Source of the DNA: Glandiceps talaboti | Taxonomy: Eukaryota; Hemichordata; Enteropneusta; Spengelidae | Direction: 5' to 3' | DNA length: 64,000 nucleotides | Assembly: GCF_964340395.1 (NCBI RefSeq) | Contig: NC_135566.1 | Location: 1,002,501 to 1,066,500 of the forward strand | Shown: positions 30,570 to 43,400 of the stretch, piece after piece | How positions within the stretch are numbered: the stretch's first letter is position 1 | Layout of the letters: each line of letters starts with the position of its first letter | Notes under the pieces: generated by a model | The model's input: the letters and a program-made list of their open reading frames with translations, nothing else | The model's database searches: none | What the model was told of the DNA's origin: nothing | Made by a program: the position numbers and the translations under genes

Positions 30570-31110
30570 ATCATATCACAGTTTGTATATTAACCCACCT
30601 CCTAAATCTATCCTGTGTTGACTACAATCATATCCGTCCATGTTTCTCTTGTTTATGAGAAACTATGTCACAGGCAGGTGGGTTTGAAAGGAAAAGTGCT
30701 AGAACTAGAGTATTACTTTGTTTTTACTATCAATAAAATCAATAGTAAGACGAAGGGCAGAAAGTGTTGTAATAGTAGTACAATAAAAAAGTGTGAAAAT
30801 ACAGAATTCAGAAAGGTAAAAAAATTGGCAGTGTTTGAGAAAAAGTTGAGAATAAAAATGCCCCTTGAGTATGTAGATACATAAATGCGTTGTACTAATG
30901 GTGTTTTTTTCCTAACTGGTGTGATACATTTGACCTCTTTTGAACTTGATTCTTAGCTACATTGTAACCAACTAACTGTAGAAGACAAAGAAAAAAGCAA
31001 AGATAAACAAAAATACAAGTGTATGAATTTTTACGAGTCAGGCTACCTTAAAATTCACTACACAACTCAATACATCCTACCTGATCTGAAATTACTTCAT
31101 TCTCACTTAA

Positions 31111-31476
31111 GGTGGAATGCGCCTCGGGGATCACTTTCCCTGGAATCATTCCCTAGAATCAAAGTTCCTCAAATCTCTCCAAACTTTGCTAAATCAAAAC
31201 ACCTTCCTGGTCCTTTTGAAATTACAAAGAAATTTGGGGGTTCAACATCTTGATTTCAAGGAAATTATCCATCTATTACTTTACAAACCACAGTTAACAT
31301 TGTATTCAACAACAACATTGGAATTCTAAAACAGCTTACTTTTGGGATCATTATGGCCTCTATTTAAAAAAATTGTAAGGTGACCCCAGATTTGTATTCT
31401 TGAATTTAAAATGAATTTGATTTTTTTAACAACAAAGTAAAAGTTTAAGATTTCTATTACCGAGGCGCATACTACA
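31111..31476. mobile_element. TTAA-flanked MITE
   Basis: TTAA at 31107-31110 and 31477-31480 bound 366 bp whose ends are GGTGGAATGCGCCTCGG and the complement of CCGAGGCGCATACTACA, 13 of 17 identical with the inner 11 identical. AT-rich, non-coding interior. Confidence 0.7.
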
Positions 31477-31489
31477 TTAATTGGCATTA

Positions 31490-34400
31490 ACTTACAATCC
31501 TTTTTTTATTATTTGACCTGCTGTAGTTTGTTCAATATATGTACATATTTGGATAATTTTTGTACAATTGAAGTGTAAAAATTTCCAGTTCAAGGAACTG
31601 TTCATTTTCTTTAAAATATCACAACAGTATTGTCTTCACTTTCAACGTGATAAGTTATTACTCATTCAAACTAGAACAACTTTTTAAAATTCATTTATAT
31701 AAAAATTTACCCGTGTTCTTTGAGAGTGAATTTAAGGTAGCATGAATCAACACCTCTCAAACAGACTGAAAAATGTTCCCATAAATTTCTTGTCAAAATT
31801 GTCTGTACATTTGTGTGATAAAAGCATTGGTCAGTAAAAACCACAATTTCTGTTGTATAGATAAGATACTGATTTCAAATCAAGAAAACATTACACTACA
31901 ACCCACTACCCACCACTGTCTGCCACTAGGAAGTCACTAGTTATCAATCCATACCAAAACTGTTACCCTTCAGGGTGTCTACCCTACAACCCAATTATTT
32001 TTTTTTTTAAAAACTCAAGATGTATCCTTTACATATCTCCAATAACCAAAGCATTTACAGTTTCACTTTCACCAAAATGAACAAAAAAAAAAATATACAA
32101 GGGAAAAATATAGAAATTATATGATCCCTGAATCAATACAGGGACTTCTTTAAAAATCCTTTCTTTTTTAAAGTTTTACAAGGATGGCTGGATTGTGTGT
32201 ATCGACACGAAGTCAACGTACACTTACCAAACAAACAAAAATAAATTTATAAGTTAACTAGCTTTCTTTGGATCATAACTTCCTAGTGCACAATGACTCA
32301 AAATGTGGAAAATATTTATACAGATTAATCTACCAACAATCCTCTGTATCTACTATATAACTATTGACTTAAGTTTCCTTAATTATGCTAAAATGGTTAA
32401 TAATCACTACATTTAAGGCGTATGTATTATCAATTATTACACTGTATTAATATGCTGTTACGGATTGTGTATCCAACATGGTAACAGGTCATGGTAATGA
32501 GAGACAATGCCATTAATTGGTGGCTTGGCATTCACCACTCTAAGTTTCTCTCTACAATATCCAATCAACTACATTGAGACATAACTGTTAGTACTGGTTG
32601 ACTTGCCTCAATCTTTTAAAACCATGATCGGGTGCTGGCAGTTTGTTTCTTCAACTGACAGGCCATGATTGACTGGGGAGAAAGTTCTTTGACTGACTCT
32701 TTTTTTAAAAAAAATTGTCTAGATGCTTTCAGCAAGACTATGATTAACTTGATGTTGAACACTTGATATGAAATCTACTACAGTACCTAGTTGACTTTAA
32801 GTCATTTCAATAAGTTTACATCTAGTATTTTCTCTCCCAGAACTCAGGCCGCCATACTTCAAGAGTTATCTTGAAGGTCAAAGCAAACCTAACCAGCGCT
32901 TCAACATGATTCACACTGCACAAATCTAGATCTAAGAACCGTACATTAGTTTCTCCTAAATACAAAGCCTTTCTTTATGAAAGGTTCTATACTTTTTTTT
33001 CAGAATACAAGCTTTCGGTACCCTGATTTCCGATGCTTGATTTATTGTCAATAGAGTTTACATCGTAAAATTCAGCTTGGGAAATAATTTTCTCTGTTTA
33101 TTTGCAAAAATATGTTGCTGTATAGAAACTGAACATTCGGCAGAGTAAACACCAGTGGCATTGTCTCTATTACTGTTGTCATGACAATAGTTAACAATAA
33201 GCACAAGCACTGACACTCATGGAGATACAAACACGACAAAAACTCACAACACTGTCATAGAAAACTGTTCACTGCAAAAATGGACAAGATAACACATCAT
33301 CTACTACTTACTGGTACATTGGCCTACAACCGGTACTAATCAACAGACACAAGGTATGAATTCGTGCTAGTACAACTGGTTCACAAATCTCCACTTATTT
33401 TTAAAAAGAGAAGTATTTTTTCTTCATTATAGCATCATACATTACATTGAAAAGTCACAATTACAAGTTTAAATACAAGTCCCTGAAGGAAATATCACAA
33501 TATTTTCTCTCTCTCGAAATATTAGCACATTATCGTGTCTGCAGAGTTACCCGTCAAATTCTTAATTTTTTTTGTTTTGCATCCATAAGAAAGGCAGTTC
33601 CTCAAAAACCTGTCTGAAAGTGCAGGATCTCAAATATCCGTATCTTACTTGTAGAGGATTGTTTGACAATGTAGACAGGGGCGAAAAAAATCATTACATA
33701 TCCTTATTTGCACTGTTTGTGTATTTCTTTATCAATGATTGCATCTTTTAACTGACATGAAGCATGTTAAATAGATCTCAGTTGACAAATGTACAAACAA
33801 ATCTTAAAATTGTACATATAACCATGTTTAAATTTGATGCTCGTAGAGCAGTAAATTTGGTTAATTGCTGGGTGGCTATAGGGAGCCCTCTAGTGGTTGA
33901 GTTTGGTTTTACTTTGTTCCTTACCCACAATGCAACACTTGTCACAATCTTGCCTCACTATTTTTTCTAGCCCGATGGTCGACACCAGTTTCTTAACAGT
34001 TATTACTCAGTGTACAGACTATTCAGACACTGTTGCAGCTACTCAGTTTATGTATAATTTTGCCACACCAAAGCTGTGATCCCATGGACATGCTTCATGT
34101 CAGATCTGCCAGAAAGGCCAGGTATAAATGGCAAAATGATCATTTCAGAATTTCAAACAAATTTAATTTTACTATCTGTAGTGTTCTCTTGTACAATGAC
34201 AGGTATTCATGACTGTCACTGAAACCAGATAACAAAAATTTGAATTCAAAAGTGTGCAAAAACTGCTTGTCAAACAAATCTTCTATTTCACAAGACATTC
34301 TGGTTAAAAAATTAATTACACGTTTGGCCATGATTTGACAAATTGAGTTGGTGTTCTTAAAGTAGTACTGATATAAAATAAATATTGCAGCAGAAAATTT

Positions 34401-37400
34401 GGACTAAATTACAGATTGTAATGTTTTTCATTTTTAAAAAATATTCACTGTATTATCTGTTTCAATTTGTTACCACCCATTTCCCTAAATAGAATAACCC
34501 AATGTAGAAGACTGCAATGGGATTGTATGACATCTTGATAGGGAAATAGGGGTGTACAAGTTAGAACAGATGTGCTACATTGCCAGTACTATCCTCAGTC
34601 AGGACAACCTACAACTAACAGTACTACCCCCCTTTTTTTAGAATTACGTGGCTTATCAGAGATTTTCTCCCACCGTTTTATTTTGCAAGTGTCCATGAGT
34701 ATCAGTACATGTTGTATTGTCTTATCCTATTTAAGTATGCCTTTGTCATTTGCTAACAACTCTACATCAATAGTAAACACCTAGAGATAGTACAGTCTGC
34801 TTTTCACCCCAAAAAATAAAATGAACCCAATACAATGCAACTGACAATATCATCTTATTTAAGTACTCCGCAGTTTAGTGTTCAATATGATGCACTGATG
34901 TTTGGCTACAACATAGACTTTTTAAAACAGCATAGATATATTTAAAAATTTACATAGTTACATCCAGTCGCAATCATCAAGGTATTCTGTAGGATTGCAA
35001 CTTTACATTTGTTTGTTTTTTAAACATGTAATGTGTATATATAAAGCCCTTCTCAGTGAAGCTTCCGGTTTCAAAATATACAGCTTCATCTGCCAGGCTT
35101 GATCTTCTAGCTACTTGCTATTTTACAAAACTACATTGGATAACATAAGTAGTACATTGTTAAAAAGGTGGCTGAATGGTCAAGACCTCGTGTACAAAAA
35201 ATAGAGAACCATTTAATTTCATTTTCACCAGGAATCCATGTCTATTTTTTAGGATTGTTGTGGATTACAGTAATCTTCAAGTATTTAAAATTTTGGTAAA
35301 ATTCATCAAAGATGAACTTGCAATGAAGACGTTACACATACTACACCTCTACTAGTTAACCCAATGATAATGTCCAGAAAGTAATAAAAATGTCATAATT
35401 CAATATAAAACAGTCAGATGACTGCCAACTAATGAAACACTTCTAGCTAAAACTTACACTAATCTTCTAAAAAAACTAATCATATAAAGAAAGTTAATGT
35501 TATAATTGTTCCTTATCATTTACCACCCCTTATTATACAGAGTATAAATTTTTGGAAATTAAGAAAACATAATAATCACCTTTAGAGAATGAAAATTGAG
35601 GCAACAGTGTCCATTTTTATTGTCTATATATATATTTGAAGAATTCAGAAATTAAAACTCATTTTGAACTGTTTCCCCCATGAATTCCATAAGAACTTTT
35701 TAGTTGTAGATGACTATAGTGAAAAGACTGACTGATTGTATTTCAAATGATGTTTTTAACAACATGCATAACTCATGAGTTAGTTGGTAGAAGCTCATTT
35801 CTTTTTTTTATTTCAAACGGGCTGGATTATTTGTTTAGAAAAAAAGGCAGTGAGCTGACTAGACATATGTTGTTGTAAAAAGTGCTGCTTGACAAAAACT
35901 TAGAAATTACGACCCTGCATTGCTCCATAGGCTACAGTACTGCTAAAACCAGCCTGTTAAGAAAGAACAAAGAAAAAACATGAAATATTTTTCAGTGTGG
36001 TTACAATATATGTCAATCATGGAGATGCAAGACAAGTTGTGTGATTGGTTGACACAGTAACATACAAACCTTATGAACCAATCAAAAGTGGTCTTGCATA
36101 TATGGGTTGTGATGATCAGTTTCCATCTGTAGCAAGACATGTTTTCATTGGTTATTCAATACTGGTTCTTTAACAATCTTCAGGTACAACTGTCTTGCAT
36201 TCAACACAAAATTATAAGTAATGCCATATGTTGTAATCAGTACTTTATAATTCAAACTTGTAACAAATATGATAACAATTCTGAGTTCATATATATAAGC
36301 ACAAATATACAAAGATATAACAGACATTGAAAGCTGACACAGTAAATTCAAAACAATGATAATTTTATGCACATAATATAAACAAAAGTGGAGGATCTTG
36401 CAAAATGTATCTCATTTCTGTGTTGTTCATTTTTTTGGAGACTGGTTTTCAGTGATGGATCTACTTGTGCATTGTCCTTACTTCAGGAAAATGTTTGGTT
36501 ATCTCGCCACCCTGTCCAGGACAATACTCTTGACAATCAAGCTACTAAAGTCACAATGAATGGGAGGTATAAACTATAGTAATAGTTAACCAAAGGAAGT
36601 AAACCTTTCTAATGATATAATACTATCAGGTTTTGCATATCATAGATATACCGTACCTGTTACTGCTTATATTAATTTATTTTCCATCTGTCTGTAGATT
36701 GTGTTTGCTAGTATTTATCAAAGATTTTACATTCCTGACACAAATGAAGATTTGTTTGGTATCTGAAATATTTCACCTATATAATGACCTCTTTTGAGCA
36801 GACCAAATTTACTATTCAAACATTTCATTCTATAACTTTAGTTTTCTCCTGTGCCCTACAAGTATCAATAATTTAGTGAAATAACAGAGAAAAGTGGGAT
36901 GTACCTCATGTATCAGTCTGCCCAGTGTTTCTTTTGAAGTGGATTCAAACAATGATATAGGGCAATGCCAGTGATATCAGGTATTATATTGTATTTCTTT
37001 TGCTTTGGTACTTTGTTAGATTGAAAGTTGTTTCTTAACTATTATTAATCATGACTGGATCAGATGGTTATGAGGGATATTTTTATGAATCAAAATTTTG
37101 AAGTTGGACAAATTTCTTCCAAGGAAAAGTTTATAGTATTTCTGCCTACAGTACACTTGTATTGATTGTTGCTGTCAACTTGATGATTTTGGATGATAAA
37201 AGGTCACATTATCGGGAGAATAGCACCTTGGTAACTTCTTTAACTTTGAAATCTTTGAAGGCCTGCAGCATTTGACATGTGTTGAAGCATTTGGGGATTT
37301 CCTGCAAGGGTTGATTAGAAAACCACTTGTGATGAATTGAGATTTACCCTAATCTCTGTGTCTCGACACTCTTTCTACAGGGGTTTGGGAACTTTATAAG

Positions 37401-37450
37401 AAGTTTATTGATAACTTGATATGCATCTATTTCCAGAGTGAGTAAGTTGA
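31490..37450. other. Intergenic, no gene seen
   Basis: Six kb of AT-rich sequence with only short, motif-free open frames. A GAATTTAAGGTAGCATG near 31730 is the inverse of a TACCTTAAAATTC near 31046, which may mark an outer element around the MITE at 31111-31476. Confidence 0.5.
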
Positions 37451-37465
37451 CTTTTGAGAAGTTAA

Positions 37466-37604
37466 TGTAATACTAAAATAATAATTATATGATAATGTAA
37501 GAAATATAATATTTTATAATTTAGTTAATGTGATATGCTATTATGATGGGAAGTAAAATATTCTATTTCATACACTATCATATAATTATTATTTTAGTAT
37601 CACA
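37466..37604. mobile_element. Small palindromic MITE
   Basis: ATACTAAAATAATAATTATA then TGATAATGTAAGAAATA on the left is the inverse of TATAATTATTATTTTAGTAT preceded by CATACACTATCA on the right: about 50 bp per arm with few mismatches around a loop of about 40 bp. Confidence 0.7.
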
Positions 37605-37814
37605 ATGACATTTTATTTCTATGTGTAACAGCTAGGACTGAACCCATAATTCTTTTGGCCAATCCTTTTTTCAGATAAAAGTACTGATGTACAACTGATG
37701 ACATTAATTTTGTACATATAAAATATTGACATAAAAATATATTTTATTTTGTCATCTTTAAATGCCTTGTAAAAGCCCATTCTTCATATTGTAGGATTTT
37801 CTGATATTTTTTCA

Positions 37815-38053
37815 TTTATTTATTTATAAACCATCCAACAGGCATTGCCCAATAACAGGAGGAGGGTTCAGTGTTAGTGCAGGAGGAAACTGGGGTACCC
37901 GGGGAAAACCTGTGTTGTTCGCTATAGTCAACGTGAACGACACTCTTCTTACTTACACTACAGTGTGATAAATTTTAATCAAACCCTGAATGGATTCGAA
38001 CCCCAACTGCACTGGTAAGAGGCAAGTGGTTTAACCACTCGGCCACTAACAAC
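37815..38053 (-). mobile_element. tRNA-derived SINE
   Basis: On the minus strand the element starts GTTGTTAGTGGCCGAGTGGT at 38053. It has a pol III A box (TGGCCGAGTGG, 38035-38045) and a perfect B box (GGTTCGAATCC, 37992-38002) spaced as in a tRNA of the Leu/Ser type, a body and an A-rich ATAAATAAATAAATG tail near 37797-37830. The body contains GGAAACTGGGGTACCCGGGG (plus strand, 37885-37904), like a motif recurring in animal SINEs. Confidence 0.8.
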
Positions 38054-38059
38054 CTTATG

Positions 38060-38734
38060 ACAATGTATGCAATGATGAATCCAACCTGGTCTTTGTTGTA
38101 GGATTAAATTTCATATTGTTTTATGAAATGACACTGCAAGAAGTTCTATCACTTTGTAAGGATGGGGCCAGGGAGAATAATTTGAACTTGGTGAGATGAA
38201 CCTGGTCTAACACATGGAAAGGTGATCTTTCAAAATCCAGACTTTTAAATAAATTTGGCTTGTGAATATGATACGTTAGTGAATACTAATCTAGTGTCAA
38301 ACTCCTACAGTCATAAAGAACGACCATTGCCATACCCAGAAAAAGTAAATTTCAATGATTATATTTGAGTGAATTTTACATGAACACAGAGACCTGATTT
38401 ATCAATGATTCAACTAAAGATGTGCCATTGATGGAAGAAAATAATTATGTAATCTTTTCATGAGATGATGAGCAGAACTAATGATACATTTAGTTACTGA
38501 AATGTACAGTGAATTATTATTTTCTTTTCAATGAACTGAAAGTCCATCTCACCTAAGTTTTCTTATTATATTTCTGAAATAACTTTGAATGAACGTTTTC
38601 TATTGATTTCTCTCAAATTTCATGTATGTATGTCTCTCTCAAATTTCATGTTTGAGTTTTGATACCTGTATTTTTGAAAATCAATTTTGAATTATTGTTC
38701 AGCATGTGAATGACTATACTGCCAATCATCATTT
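38060..38734. other. Intergenic, no gene seen
   Basis: Unique AT-rich sequence between the SINE and the tandem array. Confidence 0.5.
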
Positions 38735-40485
38735 TGTATTCTTTTTCTAAGGGCTCTCCAGTACTTCAAATGGTCTGTATTTTTTACTAAGGGCTCTCTA
38801 GTACTTCAAATAGTCTGTATTTTTTAAGAGCTTCCCAGTACTTCGAAAGGTCTGTATTTTTTTTCTAAGGGCTCTCCAGTACTTCGAAAGGTCTGTATTC
38901 TTTTTCTAAGGGCTCTCCAGTACTTCAAATGGTCTGTATTTTTTACTAAGGGCTCTCCAGTACTTCAAATGGTCTGTATTTTTCTCTGAGTGCTCTCTAG
39001 TGCTTCAAATAGTCTGTATTTTTTTTCTGAGGGCTCTCCAGTACTTCAAATAATCTGTATTTTTAAAGGGCTTCCCAGTATTTCGAAAGGTCTGTATTTT
39101 TTACTAAGGGCTCTCTAGTACTTCAAATGGTCTGTATTTTTCTCTGAGTGCTCTCTAGTGCTTCAAATGGTCTGTATTTTTTACTAAGGGCTCTCTAGTA
39201 CTTCAAATGGTCTGTATTTTTTACTAAGGGCTCTCTAGTACTTCAAATAGTCTGTATTTTTTAAGAGCTTCCCAGTACTTCGAAAGGTCTGTATTTTTTT
39301 TCTAAGGGCTCTCCAGTACTTCGAAAGGTCTGTATTCTTTTTCTAAGGGCTCTCCAGTACTTCAAATGGTCTGTATTTTTTACTAAGGGCTCTCCAGTAC
39401 TTCAAATGGTCTGTATTTTTCTCTGAGTGCTCTCTAGTGCTTCAAATAGTCTGTATTTTTTTTCTGAGGGCTCTCCAGTACTTCAAATAATCTGTATTTT
39501 TAAAGGGCTTCCCAGTATTTCGAAAGGTCTGTATTTTTTACTAAGGGCTCTCTAGTACTTCAAATGGTCTGTATTTTTCTCTGAGTGCTCTCTAGTGCTT
39601 CAAATGGTCTGTATTTTTTACTAAGGGCTCTCTAGTACTTCAAATGGTCTGTATTTTTTACTAAGGGCTATCTAGTACTTCAAATAGTCTGTATTTTTTA
39701 AGAGCTTCCCAGTACTTCGAAAGGTCTGTATTTTTTTTCTAAGGGCTCTCCAGTACTTCGAAAGGTCTGTATTCTTTTTCTAAGGGCTCTCCAGTACTTC
39801 AAATGGTCTGTATTTTTTACTAAGGGCTCTCCAGTACTTCAAATGGTCTGTATTTTTCTCTGAGTGCTCTCTAGTGCTTCAAATAGTCTGTATTTTTTTT
39901 CTGAGGGCTCTCCAGTACTTCAAATAATCTGTATTTTTAAAGGGCTTCCCAGTATTTCGAAAGGTCTGTATTTTTTACTAAGGGCTCTCTAGTACTTCAA
40001 ATGGTCTGTATTTTTCTCTGAGTGCTCTCTAGTGCTTCAAATGGTCTGTATTTTTTACTAAGGGCTCTCTAGTACTTCAAATGGTCTGTATTTTTTACTA
40101 AGGGCTCTCTAGTACTTCAAATGGTCTGTATTTTTTACTAAGGGCTCTCTAGTACTTCAAATAATCTGTATTTTTAAAGGGCTTCCCAGTATTTCGAAAG
40201 GTCTGTATTTTTTACTAAGGGCTCTCTAGTACTTCAAATGGTCTGTATTTTTCTCTGAGTGCTCTCTAGTACTTCAAATGGTCTGTATTTTTCTCTGAGT
40301 GCTCTCTAGTGCTTCAAATGGTCTGTATTTTTTACTAAGGGCTCTCTAGTACTTCAAATGGTCTGTATTTTTTACTAAGGGCTCTCCAGTACTTCGAAAG
40401 GTCTGTATTTTTTTCTAAGGGCTCTCTAGTACTTCAAATGGTCTGTATTTTTTTCTAAAGGCCAGTCAGTACTTCAAAAGGTCTA
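38735..40485. repeat. Satellite-like array of about 40-bp monomers with 437-bp higher-order repeat
   Basis: About 44 monomers of the type AAGGGCTCTCTAGTACTTCA followed by AATGGTCTGTATTTTTTACT. A variant monomer, TTAAGAGCTTCCCAGTACTT, recurs at 38824, 39261 and 39698, exactly 437 bp apart, and the 11 monomers between follow the same order of variants each time. The last 350 bp depart from the pattern. Confidence 0.95.
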
Positions 40486-40489
40486 TTTT

Positions 40490-43400
40490 TTTGATGAACA
40501 GATACTTTAAAAATCAAGCGAGATCCTACATTTCTAGCTGAGAGTTGTAATCTAATGTGTAGTAGGATTCTATATGAATTTTCAAAGTCAAGTACACCAT
40601 CCAAGTCACCAATCTAAAAGACAGTGCAGTAAAATACTCAGAAACCAACTTCTATCAGTTCATCATTTTGAAATTGGGCTGATGATGCATCTTGATGGAG
40701 TTGTAAAATTTGAATGTTAAATTTCAATATTAATTAATTTCTGTCTTCTATGCGTGTCTCATTTGTGATAGCCCAGACAGTAAATATGGTATTTGTCTCT
40801 ACGAACAGAAAAGTAATGGCGTGTCAAACAAATCTGACACTTTGCCTTCTGGCTATTGATAACAATAAATCTGTATTCCAGTTCAATTGTTAGACAGATT
40901 TAAGGAATAACAGTTTTATAGTGTATTTTTCTTTTGATTGGTGTGTATAAGTTTGTGATGTGGATACTCACAGGAATTGAATTTTAGAAGCACATATTCT
41001 AGAAAAGTTTACTTTAAAAGTAAGATAATAGAAATGCTTATTGACTGATAAGGATAAAGAATGGGCTTCTACAAAAAACACAACCTTTTAACAGAAATGT
41101 CTAAACGTGGAGAAAAATTAGCTTCACTCGAGAGACATTTTCAGGCCTCGCTTTTCATAAACTCGCAAAAGTCTTTCAACATCTGTATGCTCCCCTACAT
41201 CACCCATCGCATTGCCATCAACTTTTTAATCAACGGAGACTTTCCTCCATTTGTATATGAAGTATTTGTAAAAAGACATTCCAATAGATGTCATCACCAA
41301 AACAGGCATCCTAACTTTAGGATGCATAGCGCCCTCTGGTGGTGGGGTATTACAAAAGAAGAATCTGTCAGACTTGTATCAAATTGTAATTTGTCTGCAT
41401 GCACAAGATTCATTTGGCACTTCAGGGGTATCTTCCTGAATTTGTATAACCTTGTATACTGATTCTGAGAATTGCATTTGATTAAAAAAAATGTTCTTCT
41501 ATAAACTTAAAATATATTCTTGGAGGGGGGGGGGGGGAGGTTGAATTTGTGGCTGCAATTGCTGTTTTACACAATAGACAGTTTGTATATGCTGTAGGAT
41601 ATGAATCCAAATACCCTCCCCCTACCCTACCCTACCCAAAGATAACAAAATTAACATAATCATGATGTAATGTAGCTGATTTTTCAATTCTAATTGTCAA
41701 TATTTCCATTGAATATTCCATTATTTTATTTGAATTTGAGCTAACCCAAAGATAACAGAATTAGTAATGCTATCCAGATGTTTTTACTCGTGTTCCTACA
41801 CCAGCATATTGTTCAAATACATAAATCCTATACAACTACCAGAGCTGAATAACAATTTTTCTCCTCTTATGCTACACTGGGTACATAAAATTGAAAGGTA
41901 GCTATAATAGTGAAACAGACAAATCCACCAAATTATAAATATCAAAATTCTACGAAAGCCATGGAAATTCTATCTGTTGTAATCTGATTTTTGTCAACTT
42001 CATTTATTTTTAATTTTCAGCTTGAATTACATGGTATCCACATATCTTGCTAAATGTGTTTATTGGTTCTCTATATATATTTATGAGATCATGTTTGCTA
42101 AATTTTCCATTTCTATTTCTGAGCTTACAGACAGTTGCATGTTTGTTAATTTCCTGTGGAGATTTGGGCATGTAGAGTGATGAGTATGGAATGCATGCTG
42201 ATCCAGTAGTGATGAGATCCACGTTAGTTATCTTAAACTGAACACTAAGCACATGACCGCTATACTTCGCACTGAGCCAAATTAATCCAATTACAACATA
42301 CAAAATTGACTATCTCAACCATAGCATGACGTCTTATTTCAAATTGCTGCAGATATCACATATATTCTATGCTAGACACGAGTCACTTCTAATATACATC
42401 ATATTTAAATCCTGTGAGAAAAGAATTAACGCAAAGCCTCAAGTTGTCAATATACAACAGAACTGATAAATTTCCGTATTGTTTGAGACACTTCTTGTGA
42501 TGAGCGATTGCCGCCAAAAATGAACAGATTTTAAAGTAGGTTCTATATATCACCATTATAGCTAGCATTCATCATGCTATTGCTGCTTCCTGTACAAATC
42601 TGATTTAATGATTTATTCCACTACTTCAGCTGAATTAGTCTTGTCTCACGTCACATCTTTTAGCTGTATCCTACACAATTGGGGTCACAATTGAAAGTGG
42701 GTTTCATTTGTCATAAGATTTCCACACCTTAGATAAACACCTTGTCCTTGTTATCTACTGGCTCTATACACATTCATTCTTCATGCATCTCCATAGGAAT
42801 GATGTCAGTTTGCAAAGGTTCTTAGATTATAGCCTGCTCATTTATATTCTGCAAGGCTTCTCCACAGAACTGCCATTATGGCACTTCCTAGGTGATACTA
42901 CATCCAACCTACCCATGGATAGCTCTCATTTATGACTGCAGAGTACATTAATTTTATTGAATATATCACCTACATTTAAACCAAAATACTTAGGCTGACC
43001 TCTTGTATTCAACCTTCACTTAATTATTGAAGCATAAAATAACGCAGCTCGTAAAATATCGCTAGGATTTTCAATTTTGCCATTAAAAGCATCGGTAATG
43101 AATAATTTCTAACATTCAACTTCAGACCTCTCTTATCGTCATAATTGTTTTTGTCACTGTGTACGTAGCATTTATTACACTAGCTGCAAAGGTACTCCTG
43201 TGTTGCCTCCAGCACTTTCTTTCAAAGAGCAGTACTCATAAGCATTAATCATTTAATATAACATTTAAAGAAAATCATCTAAACTTGTATTTGGGTCAGA
43301 GATGCCAACAAAATAAAATCACTTGTGTTTTTCAATCATCTACCAAAGCTAATAATTTGTTTTCATACGTCTTCTTAATCATATTTTGTGTTCTTGATGC

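Noticed and set aside
37992-38053. Functional tRNA gene
   Set aside because: A and B boxes are present, but the sequence does not fold into a full cloverleaf ending where a tRNA should and it continues into a SINE body with an A-rich tail.
41061-41462. 133-codon ATG open frame as a gene
   Set aside because: No domain, no splice context and no similarity recognised; expected by chance in 23 kb.
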